A DNA stretch of 12,072 bases from Sedimentisphaerales bacterium (GCA_016932145.1 JAFGDI010000170.1:1-12072); one strand, 5' to 3'; counted from the first letter of the stretch, positions 1 to 6,726 are shown. Numbers and translations: made by a program. The notes: generated by a model from the sequence alone, not told the origin.

Positions 1-55
1 AGCTGTCTTTATTCCTTGTTTTTCAGATATTTACAAGCACAACGAGAAATATTTG
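1..55. repeat. 55-bp direct repeat, copy 1 (cut by window edge)
   Basis: Bases 1-55 recur without mismatch at 275-329. The unit ends in a 9-bp stem-loop: CAGATATTT (24-32) pairs with AAATATTTG (47-55), one G-T pair, around a 14-base loop. Because the window begins at base 1, the repeat may extend further left. No T-tract follows the stem on either strand, so it is not an obvious terminator. Its role is unknown. Confidence 0.85.
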
Positions 56-57
56 CA

Positions 58-95
58 GACAACCGGAGGGTACCAAGATAACCGGAGGGTACCAG
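58..95. repeat. Two tandem 19-bp units (GAYAACCGGAGGGTACCAR)
   Basis: Bases 58-76 and 77-95 are adjacent 19-bp units differing at two positions (60/79 and 76/95). The core AACCGGAGGGTACCA is identical in both. A related pair starting with GATAACCGG lies at 194-224. Iterated short units like these can be protein-binding sites or remains of a mobile element; nothing visible decides which. Confidence 0.75.
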
Positions 96-193
96 GTACT
101 GTTTGGTTTAAGATATTACATTATAAGGCCTTACATAAATCTGTTTGTCAAAAACATACATTATTTTGGTTGTTGGTTTTTGTTTTTTGATGT

Positions 194-224
194 GATAACC
201 GGACTGCACCTGATAACCGGTTAC
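194..224. repeat. Second pair of GATAACCGG repeats
   Basis: GATAACCGG occurs at 194-202 and again at 212-220, spaced 18 bp, matching the first nine bases of the 19-bp units at 77-95. The sequence after the second copy (TTACAGTTACTG) resembles the GGTTAC-type ends seen at 9681-9700. Function unknown. Confidence 0.55.
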
Positions 225-274
225 AGTTACTGTATTTAGTATATTTAATTCACTACGAGCTGAATTCACTACAA

Positions 275-329
275 AGCTGTCTTTATTCCTTGTTTTTCAG
301 ATATTTACAAGCACAACGAGAAATATTTG
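275..329. repeat. 55-bp direct repeat, copy 2
   Basis: This is identical to bases 1-55, including the terminal stem-loop (298-306 with 321-329). It is preceded by a short imperfect tandem repeat, AATTCACTAC, at 247-256 and 263-272. The two 55-bp copies bracket 219 bp that contain the GATAACCGG units. The arrangement could be a segment duplication or direct repeats flanking a small insertion. Confidence 0.85.
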
Positions 330-421
330 TGCAGTAAAAAACCCCATTATGCCTGATAGAGCCATAAGCATATATATAGCAACCCGTTACGCACAAAAAC
401 CTATTTAGTCCATCTCCGCAG

Positions 422-450
422 TTGCCCCCGACGACTATTGCTTATATAAT
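422..450 (+). promoter_or_regulatory. Probable sigma-70-type promoter for holA
   Basis: TTGCCC (422-427, 4 of 6 consensus) is separated by 17 bp from a perfect TATAAT (445-450). Transcription would start near 457, giving a leader of about 36 bases before the holA ATG. Spacing and position fit well; no experimental support is available. Confidence 0.6.
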
Positions 451-492
451 GGCTTGCTTGTATAGCTTTATTAGCACCCGACAGGCGGAACC

Positions 493-1488
493 ATGGCGAA
501 AAAGACTCAACAAGCAGATAAGCCCGACAAAATATATTCGGTCTTTGTCCTTTGCGGCAATGATCGCCGGCGAATGGTTGACCAGACGCATATCATAACG
601 GATATGATCGTCGGCGATGATGACCCGCAGCTTGTTGTCACCTCTTTTGACGGCGATAAGGCCTCATTACCCGAAGTGCTCGATGAGCTGCTTACTTTCC
701 CGTTCCTCTCGCAATATCGGCTGGTAATTATCAGCGAAGCAGATAAATTCATTACCGCCAATCGCGAAAAGCTCGAAGCATATCTGGAAAAGCCCTCGTC
801 AACCGGCATTTTGCTCATGCAGGTCAAGACCTTCCCGGCAACAACCAAGCTGGCGAAAAAAGCCGCACAGATCGGCTGGGTTCAAAAATACGAAGAACTT
901 ACCGCTAAAGAATTGCCCGACTTTATCACAAACTATGCCAAAAATGAATATAGCCTCAAAATAAAATCTGATGCCGTTTCACTTCTGATCGGACTCACTG
1001 GCGATAGTGCCGGTCAACTGATAAATGAAGTAGATAAGATCGCTGCATTTATGTCAAGCGGCAGCAGTAAAGAAATAACTGAAAAAGAAATAGAAATGCT
1101 GGTAGGCAATAACCGTCAATATGATGCCTTCAGCGTTATCGACGCTATGGCCAATGGCAATGTCGGCCAGGCCCTGAACCTGCTCGATCAGATGCTGGGC
1201 AAGACTCGAGATTCCGAATTTACCGCCGTTGGCGCCTTTGCCTGGTATTTTCGTAAGCTGTATAGCGGCAGACTAATGTATGCACAGAAGCTCTCGCCCT
1301 ACGAAATACCCAGAGCTGCGGGTGTTTGGCATAATCAAGAGGCGTTCATGAAACTGGTAAAAGCTATGCCGGGCAAAAAGATCGCTTCGGGCCTTCAGCG
1401 ATTAACCCAGATCGACTACGCCAGCAAAAGCGGTCTGGGCACAGTAAAAGACGGCCTGGAAAAGTTTATCGTTGAATTTTGCACATAA
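493..1488 (+). CDS. holA: DNA polymerase III subunit delta
   Basis: The 331-residue product fits the HolA family, the clamp-loader subunit that opens the beta sliding clamp in the DNA polymerase III holoenzyme. Recognisable segments are VFVLCGND near residues 17-24 (the position of the family's N-terminal LxGxE-type strand), FPFLSQYRLVII at 69-80 (the family's hallmark PFxxxxRLVxV), GDSAGQLINEVDKI at 170-183 (the ..L..ELEKL motif of the lid domain) and DAFSVIDAM at 211-219 opening the C-terminal collar domain. As is usual for delta, no intact Walker A motif is present. Length is normal. The ATG follows a modest AGGCGG at 483-488. ispH starts 68 bp downstream with no terminator between, so the two may share a transcript. 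The family is divergent, but the order of motifs makes the call firm. Confidence 0.9.
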   Translation: MAKKTQQADKPDKIYSVFVLCGNDRRRMVDQTHIITDMIVGDDDPQLVVTSFDGDKASLPEVLDELLTFPFLSQYRLVIISEADKFITANREKLEAYLEKPSSTGILLMQVKTFPATTKLAKKAAQIGWVQKYEELTAKELPDFITNYAKNEYSLKIKSDAVSLLIGLTGDSAGQLINEVDKIAAFMSSGSSKEITEKEIEMLVGNNRQYDAFSVIDAMANGNVGQALNLLDQMLGKTRDSEFTAVGAFAWYFRKLYSGRLMYAQKLSPYEIPRAAGVWHNQEAFMKLVKAMPGKKIASGLQRLTQIDYASKSGLGTVKDGLEKFIVEFCT

Positions 1489-1556
1489 CCTGGCAAGAGC
1501 TTTATCATAAATACAAATAACCGTAAAATTAAGACAATGGCAGTTTGGGTATAAAA

Positions 1557-2417
1557 ATGAAGGTAATTTTAGCAAAAAAAATGGGATTCTGCTTTGGTGT
1601 AGAACATGCAATAGAAACCGCAGAAACCTTACTCAAGGAAAACCGCAATGTATATTGTCTGGGCCATCTTATCCACAATAATCAGGTAGTAGAAAGATTG
1701 TCGGGCAATGGCCTGAAAGTCGTCGACGAACTATCTCAGGTTCGCAGTGCCGAGAAGCAAACCCTTACACCAGAGCAGGTTAATGTACTGATCCGCAGTC
1801 ATGGCTGTCGCCCGGAACTGCTCGAAGAGGTCAGACAATGTGGTTATAATCTGGTCGATGCCACCTGCGTACTGGTCCGCCGGGTACAAAATCTCGTCAG
1901 CGAACTATACGAACAAGGCTATCAGGTAATAGTAGTAGGCGACCCCGACCACCCCGAAGTTCGCGGCGTTGTCGGCTATGCCCCTCAGGTTACCGTCGTA
2001 GCCGGCGTAGCGGACCTCGACAAAGCACCCGCCCGCGGTAAAGTAGCTGTAGTCTCACAGACCACCCATTCAGCAGAAGATTTCGGCCAGGTCGTAGGCC
2101 AACTGGCAATGCGCAGCTATGAAGAAATGAAAATAGTCAATACCATCTGCAAAGAAACCGCCCGTCGTCAGGCCTCTGCTGTAGAACTATGCAGCATAGT
2201 AGATGTAATGTTCGTCTTAGGCTCTCGTCATAGTGCCAATACCGGTGAACTGGCCGAATTATGCCGGAGACATGGCGTAAAAACCTATCATCTCCAGGGC
2301 TGGAATGAATTTAAGCCCGAATATGTCGAAGGGAAACAAACCGCAGGCGTTACCGCCGGTGCTTCAACACCAGACTGGCTGATAAAAGAGTTCACTGCCA
2401 AACTGGAAGAACTCTGA
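1557..2417 (+). CDS. ispH: 4-hydroxy-3-methylbut-2-enyl diphosphate reductase
   Basis: IspH is the [4Fe-4S] enzyme that makes IPP and DMAPP in the last step of the MEP isoprenoid pathway. From the ATG at 1557 it has 286 residues. The three cluster cysteines are at C12 (GFCFGVEHAI), C104 (DATC) and C198 (NTIC). Substrate-site residues are also present: H40 (IHNNQVVERL), H82 (RSHG), H132 and E134 (DHPEVRG), VSQTT at 166-170, S226 and N228 (GSRHSANTGEL), and S270 (GVTAGAS). Two motifs deviate: DATCVLVRRV replaces the common DATCPLVxKV, and RSHGCRPE replaces RAHGVxP. A TTG at 1545 in frame would add four residues; the ATG gives the usual MKVxLAxxxGFCxGV start. The ribosome site is weak under either choice. 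Confidence 0.95.
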   Translation: MKVILAKKMGFCFGVEHAIETAETLLKENRNVYCLGHLIHNNQVVERLSGNGLKVVDELSQVRSAEKQTLTPEQVNVLIRSHGCRPELLEEVRQCGYNLVDATCVLVRRVQNLVSELYEQGYQVIVVGDPDHPEVRGVVGYAPQVTVVAGVADLDKAPARGKVAVVSQTTHSAEDFGQVVGQLAMRSYEEMKIVNTICKETARRQASAVELCSIVDVMFVLGSRHSANTGELAELCRRHGVKTYHLQGWNEFKPEYVEGKQTAGVTAGASTPDWLIKEFTAKLEEL

Positions 2418-2447
2418 TACCTCCAGCAATGAGATTATTACAGTAAC

Positions 2448-2481
2448 AAGAAATAAGACACGCAGTGATGCGTAGCATAAA
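2448..2481. repeat. 34-bp dispersed repeat, copy 1
   Basis: Bases 2448-2481 are identical to 9519-9552, 7 kb away. The core contains ACGCA-GTGA-TGCGT, a 5-bp stem closed by a GNRA-type tetraloop (2459-2472). This copy is bracketed by ATTACAG (2437-2443) and CTGTAAT (2490-2496), a 7-bp inverted repeat, so the whole can fold as one longer hairpin. It lies 30 bp after the ispH stop. Confidence 0.85.
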
Positions 2482-2518
2482 CAAGTTCCTGTAATGATAA
2501 TGAGTTATGAGCGATAAG

Positions 2519-2552
2519 TTGCCGGCCTGATTGCTAAACATCAGACCGGCAA
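2519..2552 (+). terminator. Terminator downstream of ispH
   Basis: TTGCCGG (2519-2525) pairs with CCGGCAA (2546-2552), and inside it CTGA (2527-2530) pairs with TCAG (2541-2544), leaving a 10-base loop. TTACATTTT follows. The stem is solid, but the T-tract is interrupted, so termination is likely rather than certain. Confidence 0.6.
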
Positions 2553-2660
2553 TTACATTTTAAAAGTGCAATAAGACCAGATATTTAACCAGAGCAAAAC
2601 AACCAGAGATATTACCCCAAACTGGTGTGAAATATGTGGAAAAGTGTGTTAAATGCTGGA

Positions 2661-2688
2661 TTGACATATTGATATGATATGCTATACT
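2661..2688 (+). promoter_or_regulatory. Consensus promoter for the TPR-folD unit
   Basis: A perfect TTGACA (2661-2666) is followed after 16 bp by TATACT (2683-2688, 5 of 6). Transcription would start near 2695. The next long gene starts at 2921 (or 2816), leaving an unusually long leader that contains a hairpin with a T-tract (2732-2776). Confidence 0.7.
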
Positions 2689-2709
2689 AGGCTGTTCTAA
2701 ATAGAGCAA

Positions 2710-2748
2710 ATGATTATTTTATCATATTATCCAAACTGGCTGCTTTAG
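2710..2748 (+). CDS. Possible 12-codon leader peptide
   Basis: ATG at 2710 opens a short frame reading MIILSYYPNWLL and stopping at TAG 2746-2748. It lies just after the promoter, and its stop falls inside the loop of the terminator-like hairpin at 2732-2760. That is the geometry of a translated attenuator leader, and the run Y-Y-P-N-W would be a possible stalling sequence. The ribosome site is poor (AGAG at 2703-2706). A frame this short also occurs by chance, so this is a candidate only. Confidence 0.25.
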   Translation: MIILSYYPNWLL

Positions 2749-2776
2749 TTAGCTGGTTTGTTTTAATGTTTTTTGG
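2732..2776 (+). terminator. Attenuator-like hairpin in the TPR leader
   Basis: CAAACTGGCT (2732-2741) pairs with AGCTGGTTTG (2751-2760) over 10 bp, with two G-T pairs and a 9-base loop. TTTTAATGTTTTTT follows. It looks like an intrinsic terminator placed about 40 bases after the predicted start of transcription and upstream of the gene it precedes. It could be an attenuator, or it could end a small RNA of about 80 nt. Confidence 0.5.
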
Positions 2777-2920
2777 ACAAGAAGTTAGAATTCAGAACAG
2801 GTAGTTGCTCTGCTCTTGATTACGAGTAAGTACCTGACCATCTGCATTCTCTCATGCTGGTTATTAGCCGGCCTGAGTGGAACAATATTAACGCGCTACT
2901 CTGGAAAGTGTAATATAATT

Positions 2921-4354
2921 ATGCCAGAAGTAAATGTATATGAAGTGCCTGAAGAACTCAAAAGGCGTGCCCGCGAGTTTTTCAGTAAGGCGGAAAAGGT
3001 AGCCTTTTCCTTAAACTATGACTATGCGATCGAGTTATATCTCGATGGTCTGAGTTTCTGGCCGACGGCACTGGAAGAGGGTCATATAAAACTGCGTGAA
3101 ATGTCTTTACGCCGCAGTGCATCGGGTGGAAAAAAGTCAGGTTTCGGCGATGGTTCCAAATATAAAAAGAATCCCGGCAAAAGCCCGCGAGATGCCATGC
3201 TCAAGTCGGAATATCTGCTGAGTAAGGACACTGACAACACTGACCACATGGCCGATTTTTGCAAAGCATCGCTTGAGGCCGGATTCCATGATGTCTGCCA
3301 TTGGATGTGCGATCTGTTACTTGACAGTTGCATTAAAAGCCCTAAACCAGATGTTAAAATGTATCTGCTGCTGATGGATATCTATCAGAAGATCGAATCA
3401 TTCAAGCGGGCAGAACAGGCCTGCCAGATGGCCTGCCGACTCAAACCCAAAGATTCAAATTTACGCGATGCCCTGCGTGACCTGTCAGCCAAAGCTACTA
3501 TGCAAAAGGGTAAATATGATGGCGACGGCGATTTCCGCGATAGTATTAAAGATCGCGACGACCAGGAGCAACTGCACGCCGAACAGTCATTACTCAGTAA
3601 TGAAGATGTGCATCGCCGCTCTATCGCCACCGCTCGTCTGGAATACAATGAAAACCCAACTGATCAGCGTAATATCGATAAATATGTTACCGCCTTATGT
3701 GCTACTGACACCTACGAAAATGAAAAGATAGCCATCGAAGTACTAGAGGCTGCATATAAAGCATTAAGTCAGTTCTTCTACAGACAGCGGGCTAATGAAA
3801 TAAAACTGCGCCAGTTCAAGCGGCAGATACGCGAACTGCAGGACGCTATGAAAAGCGAACCGCAAAATCCTGAATACGCCCAGAAGGTCAAAAGCCTCGC
3901 CGTTGAAATGCACGAGTTTGAATTAAATCATTATCTGGAATGCGTCCAGAATCACCCGACCGACCGCAGATATAAATTCGAGCTGGCCAAGAGATATCTC
4001 AAGGCCAAACGCTTTGATGAGGCTATACCTCTGTTCCAGGAGTCACGCGGAGACCCACGCTTCCGCACCGGGTCACTGAGCCATATCGGTCAGTGCTTCT
4101 TCTACAAGAAATGGTACACCGATGCTATCGAGTCATTCCAGGAAGCATTTGAAAATGTCGAGAGCAAGGAAGGGGCTATGGCCAAGGAATTGCTCTATAA
4201 CCTCGGACGCGCCCATGAAGCCGATGGCAATGACGCCGAAGCACTAACTAACTATCGCAAGGTTACTCAATTAGACTATAATTACCAGGATGCCCGCGAC
4301 CGGGTAGATGCCCTGCGTAAAAAAGAACAGCAAAAAAAGAGCGAGCAGGAATAA
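2921..4354 (+). CDS. TPR-repeat protein of unknown function
   Basis: The product has 477 residues from the ATG at 2921. It starts MPEVNVYEVPEELKRRAREF and carries helix-turn-helix TPR-like units at roughly residues 17-50, 145-178, 350-378, 385-415 and 422-455; the last three are the clearest (for example A-x-R-Y-L-K-A-x-R-F-D-E-A). A basic linker (about 64-90), an acidic stretch (about 199-230) and a charged helix likely to form a coiled coil (about 285-340) separate them. No enzymatic motif is seen, so a scaffold or adaptor role is the most that can be inferred. GGAAAG at 2903-2908 is a loosely spaced ribosome site. A TTG at 2816 in frame would add 35 residues with a hydrophobic stretch; I prefer the ATG because the rest looks soluble. 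folD begins one base after its stop, implying co-translation. Confidence 0.8.
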   Translation: MPEVNVYEVPEELKRRAREFFSKAEKVAFSLNYDYAIELYLDGLSFWPTALEEGHIKLREMSLRRSASGGKKSGFGDGSKYKKNPGKSPRDAMLKSEYLLSKDTDNTDHMADFCKASLEAGFHDVCHWMCDLLLDSCIKSPKPDVKMYLLLMDIYQKIESFKRAEQACQMACRLKPKDSNLRDALRDLSAKATMQKGKYDGDGDFRDSIKDRDDQEQLHAEQSLLSNEDVHRRSIATARLEYNENPTDQRNIDKYVTALCATDTYENEKIAIEVLEAAYKALSQFFYRQRANEIKLRQFKRQIRELQDAMKSEPQNPEYAQKVKSLAVEMHEFELNHYLECVQNHPTDRRYKFELAKRYLKAKRFDEAIPLFQESRGDPRFRTGSLSHIGQCFFYKKWYTDAIESFQEAFENVESKEGAMAKELLYNLGRAHEADGNDAEALTNYRKVTQLDYNYQDARDRVDALRKKEQQKKSEQE

Positions 4355-4355
4355 T

Positions 4356-5243
4356 ATGACAGCCAGATTGATCAAAGGCAAAGACATTGCAGCAGAGATA
4401 AGAGCCGAAATCGGCCAGGGCGTTAAAGAACTCATGGCCGCCAGCGGCATTACGCCGGGACTGGTAACTATTCTCGTGGGCGAGAACCCGGCCTCGCAAA
4501 GCTATGTACGCGCCAAGCAGCAGGCAGCTCACGAACTAGGCTTCCATTCGATACAGGAAACTGTTTCCGGACAGATAAGTCAGGAAGAATTGCTCAGCCT
4601 TATCGATAAGTATAATAAAGACGAAAAAATACATGGCATTCTCGTGCAACTGCCGCTCCCTGGCCATATTGATGAGAACAAGGTTTTATATGCCATTGAC
4701 CCGGACAAAGATGTCGATGGCTTCCACCCCGTTAATGTCGGACGCATGGTCGTCGGCCAGCCGGCCTTTTTACCATGCACCCCCTACGGCGTACAACAGA
4801 TGCTCATTCGCAGCGGCGTTAAAACCGATGGCGCCGAAGTCGTTGTTGTCGGACGCAGTAATATCGTCGGCAAACCTATCGCTAATATGCTCCTGCAAAA
4901 AGCGCCCGGTGCTAATGCCACTGTTACTGTCTGTCATACCAGAACCAAAGACATGGCCAGCCATACCCGGCGGGCTGATATCCTCATTGTCGCTGCCGGA
5001 GTTCCTAATGCCGTCACCGGCGATATGGTCAAACCCGGTGCCGTCGTGATCGATGTCGGAGTAAACGAAACCGGTCGCACTCCTGAAGGTAAACGCATTT
5101 TAGTTGGCGATGTAGATTTCAAATCCGTCAGCGAAGTAGCCTCCGCTATCACTCCAGTACCAGGCGGCGTCGGACCAATGACCATCACCATGCTAATGCT
5201 AAACACCCTCCAATCCGCCAGAAGATGGGCCAAGCCTGCCTGA
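4356..5243 (+). CDS. folD: Bifunctional methylenetetrahydrofolate dehydrogenase/cyclohydrolase
   Basis: FolD interconverts 5,10-methylene-, 5,10-methenyl- and 10-formyl-tetrahydrofolate in the cytoplasm, supplying one-carbon units for purines and formyl-Met. The 295-residue product has Y50 and catalytic K54 in SYVRAK, Q98 in ILVQLPLPG, D121 in DKDVDGFHPVNVGRM, PCTPYG for the folate side, GRSNIVGKP for NADP binding, and the C-terminal PVPGGVGPMT. Length and motif order are those of a normal complete enzyme. The ATG at 4356 is preceded by AGGA at 4347-4350. An upstream in-frame ATG at 4308 lies within the TPR gene and would add 16 non-family residues, so it was rejected. The one-base gap after the TPR stop suggests translational coupling. 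No terminator was seen before the next promoter. Confidence 0.96.
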   Translation: MTARLIKGKDIAAEIRAEIGQGVKELMAASGITPGLVTILVGENPASQSYVRAKQQAAHELGFHSIQETVSGQISQEELLSLIDKYNKDEKIHGILVQLPLPGHIDENKVLYAIDPDKDVDGFHPVNVGRMVVGQPAFLPCTPYGVQQMLIRSGVKTDGAEVVVVGRSNIVGKPIANMLLQKAPGANATVTVCHTRTKDMASHTRRADILIVAAGVPNAVTGDMVKPGAVVIDVGVNETGRTPEGKRILVGDVDFKSVSEVASAITPVPGGVGPMTITMLMLNTLQSARRWAKPA

Positions 5244-5248
5244 TGACT

Positions 5249-5270
5249 AATTGACAAATGGCTGTCAATT
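5249..5270. promoter_or_regulatory. Inverted repeat overlapping the aminotransferase promoter
   Basis: AATTGACA (5249-5256) and TGTCAATT (5263-5270) form a perfect 8-bp inverted repeat with a 6-bp centre. The left arm contains the -35 box and the right arm fills most of the spacer up to the -10 box. It lacks a T-tract, so an operator is a better guess than a folD terminator. No regulator gene is adjacent. Confidence 0.4.
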
Positions 5271-5278
5271 GGTACAAT
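5251..5278 (+). promoter_or_regulatory. Promoter for the aminotransferase gene
   Basis: TTGACA (5251-5256) and TACAAT (5273-5278) are spaced 16 bp apart, 6 of 6 and 5 of 6 to consensus. Transcription would begin near 5285, about 45 bases before the ATG at 5331. AGAGGA at 5319-5324 serves as ribosome site. Confidence 0.7.
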
Positions 5279-5330
5279 GCTGATTGCTTTAATTATAATC
5301 TGAAATAATAATTCTAACAGAGGACAATCA

Positions 5331-6512
5331 ATGAAGATCAGCAGAAATGCCGCATCGGTATCACCATCAGTAACTATGGCTGTCACTGCCCGTGCTAAGC
5401 AATTGCAGGCACAGGGGGTTGATGTTGTGAGCTTTGGAGCTGGAGAACCAGACTTCGATACCCCTTCATTTATCACCGAAGCGGCAGTTAAATACCTGCA
5501 TGCTGGTCGCACCAAATACCTCCCGGCTTCTGGCGATCTGGGGCTACGCAAGGAAATAGCCCGTAAACTCAAAGACGATAATGGTTTAAGCTATGAGCCT
5601 AACCAGATCGTCGTTGCCTGCGGGGCCAAACACGCGGTATATATGGGCATTCACGCCGTCGTTGACCCGGGTGATGAAGTGCTTATTCCCACACCATATT
5701 GGGTTAGCTACCCGGAAATGGTCAAGCTGGTGGGTGGTGTGCCGGTTATCGTTGAGACAAAGCCAGAAAATGAATATAAACTTACCCCGGAGATATTAAA
5801 AGCGGCCATTACACCCAAAACCGCTATGCTTATCTTCAATTCTCCCAGTAACCCTGGCGGGTTCAGCTATACCGCTGCTGAAATGAAGGCCCTGGGTGAA
5901 GTGCTCAAGGGAACCAAGGTCGTTATACTCAGTGATGAAATTTATGAAGAGCTGGTATATGGAGACATGGAATTCAGGAGCTTTGCTTCTGTCTGCCCCG
6001 AACTCTATGACCAGACCTTAACTGTTAACGGTCTCAGTAAGGCATATTCAATGACCGGCTGGCGCGTTGGCTATATTGCCGCTCCCAAAGATGCCGCCAA
6101 GGCCATTGACGACATGCAGGGACACATGACCTCCGGACCGGCTACTTTCTGCCAGCTCGCCTCGGTCGATGCCCTGCAAAAAGGTCAGGAAGAAATTGCC
6201 AAAATGCATGCCGAATTCGCTAAAAGGGCCGCTCATATCTGCAAACGCTTAAATGCCATTGAAGGCGTAACCTGTGCCGAACCTACCGGTGCTTTTTACG
6301 CATTCCCTGATGTATCAGCTACTTATGAAAAACTAGGCGTTAAAGACTCTGTCGAATTCTGTAATAAACTGCTCGAAGAGGCCGGCGTTGCCTGCGTGCC
6401 AGGCGGTGGCTTTGGCTGCGACCGAAATATCAGACTTAGCTTTGCCACCAGTATGGAATTGATCGATAAAGGTATAGACCGCATCGAAAAATTCATCTCC
6501 GGCAAAAAATAA
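5331..6512 (+). CDS. PLP-dependent aminotransferase, aspartate aminotransferase type (class I/II)
   Basis: The 393-residue product matches the bacterial AspB/AspC-like branch of fold-type I aminotransferases, which typically move the amino group of aspartate to 2-oxoglutarate. Visible landmarks are GAGEPDFDTP (36-45), TPYWVSYPEM (121-130, with W124 stacking on the cofactor), N174 in NSPSNPGG, D202 and Y205 in SDEIYEE, the Schiff-base lysine K237 in SKAYSMTGWRVGY, R245 for the phosphate, and R368 in IRLSF, expected to bind the substrate alpha-carboxylate. The usual SNPTG is SNPGG here, a mild variation. Length is normal. AGAGGA lies 6-7 bases before the ATG. Substrate cannot be fixed from sequence; aspartate is the family default. 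A MITE-like element begins eight bases after its stop codon. Confidence 0.9.
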   Translation: MKISRNAASVSPSVTMAVTARAKQLQAQGVDVVSFGAGEPDFDTPSFITEAAVKYLHAGRTKYLPASGDLGLRKEIARKLKDDNGLSYEPNQIVVACGAKHAVYMGIHAVVDPGDEVLIPTPYWVSYPEMVKLVGGVPVIVETKPENEYKLTPEILKAAITPKTAMLIFNSPSNPGGFSYTAAEMKALGEVLKGTKVVILSDEIYEELVYGDMEFRSFASVCPELYDQTLTVNGLSKAYSMTGWRVGYIAAPKDAAKAIDDMQGHMTSGPATFCQLASVDALQKGQEEIAKMHAEFAKRAAHICKRLNAIEGVTCAEPTGAFYAFPDVSATYEKLGVKDSVEFCNKLLEEAGVACVPGGGFGCDRNIRLSFATSMELIDKGIDRIEKFISGKK

Positions 6513-6520
6513 GCTGAAAG

Positions 6521-6726
6521 GTAACCATTCACGACAAATAGTAGGACAGGCATCTTGCCTGTCACCTGAATTGCCAGCAAAGCTGGCAAACTACTATCGA
6601 GATATTACTTTGCATATTTATGCCCTTGTTATTTCAACCTTGTTTTCGACTTCGTCGAAATTTGGGTGACAGGCAGGATGCCTGTCCTACCTGGGCAAGC
6701 CATCTCGAACAGGTGTGAACGGTTAC
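6521..6726. mobile_element. 206-bp MITE-like element with 8-bp target duplication
   Basis: Ends are GTAACCATTCAC (6521-6532) and GTGAACGGTTAC (6715-6726), inverted with 11 of 12 matches. Both sides carry the same 8 bp, GCTGAAAG, at 6513-6520 and 6727-6734. The interior is non-coding and strongly structured: a 26-bp subterminal inverted repeat (6541-6566 with 6665-6690, 25 of 26), each arm itself palindromic (GACAGGCA...TGCCTGTC), a hairpin TTGCCAG/CTGGCAA (6571-6589), and TTTCGAC/GTCGAAA (6644-6660). GTAA tips with 8-bp duplications are typical of IS66-family elements, so mobilisation by an IS66-type transposase is my inference. There is no transposase here. Confidence 0.8.

Noticed and set aside
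58..224. Iterons of a replication origin
   Set aside because: Only four imperfect units in two pairs, no DnaA boxes noticed and no initiator gene; a plasmid or chromosomal origin is not supported.
1..329. CRISPR array
   Set aside because: Only two copies of a 55-bp repeat with a 219-bp spacer and no cas genes; unit size and spacing do not fit.
507..848. Leftward 113-codon frame antisense to holA
   Set aside because: It is a shadow of a well-supported gene, with serine-rich composition typical of reverse-frame artefacts.
1545..1556. TTG start four codons upstream of the ispH ATG
   Set aside because: The added residues are not part of the family's N-terminus, and the ATG gives the standard start.
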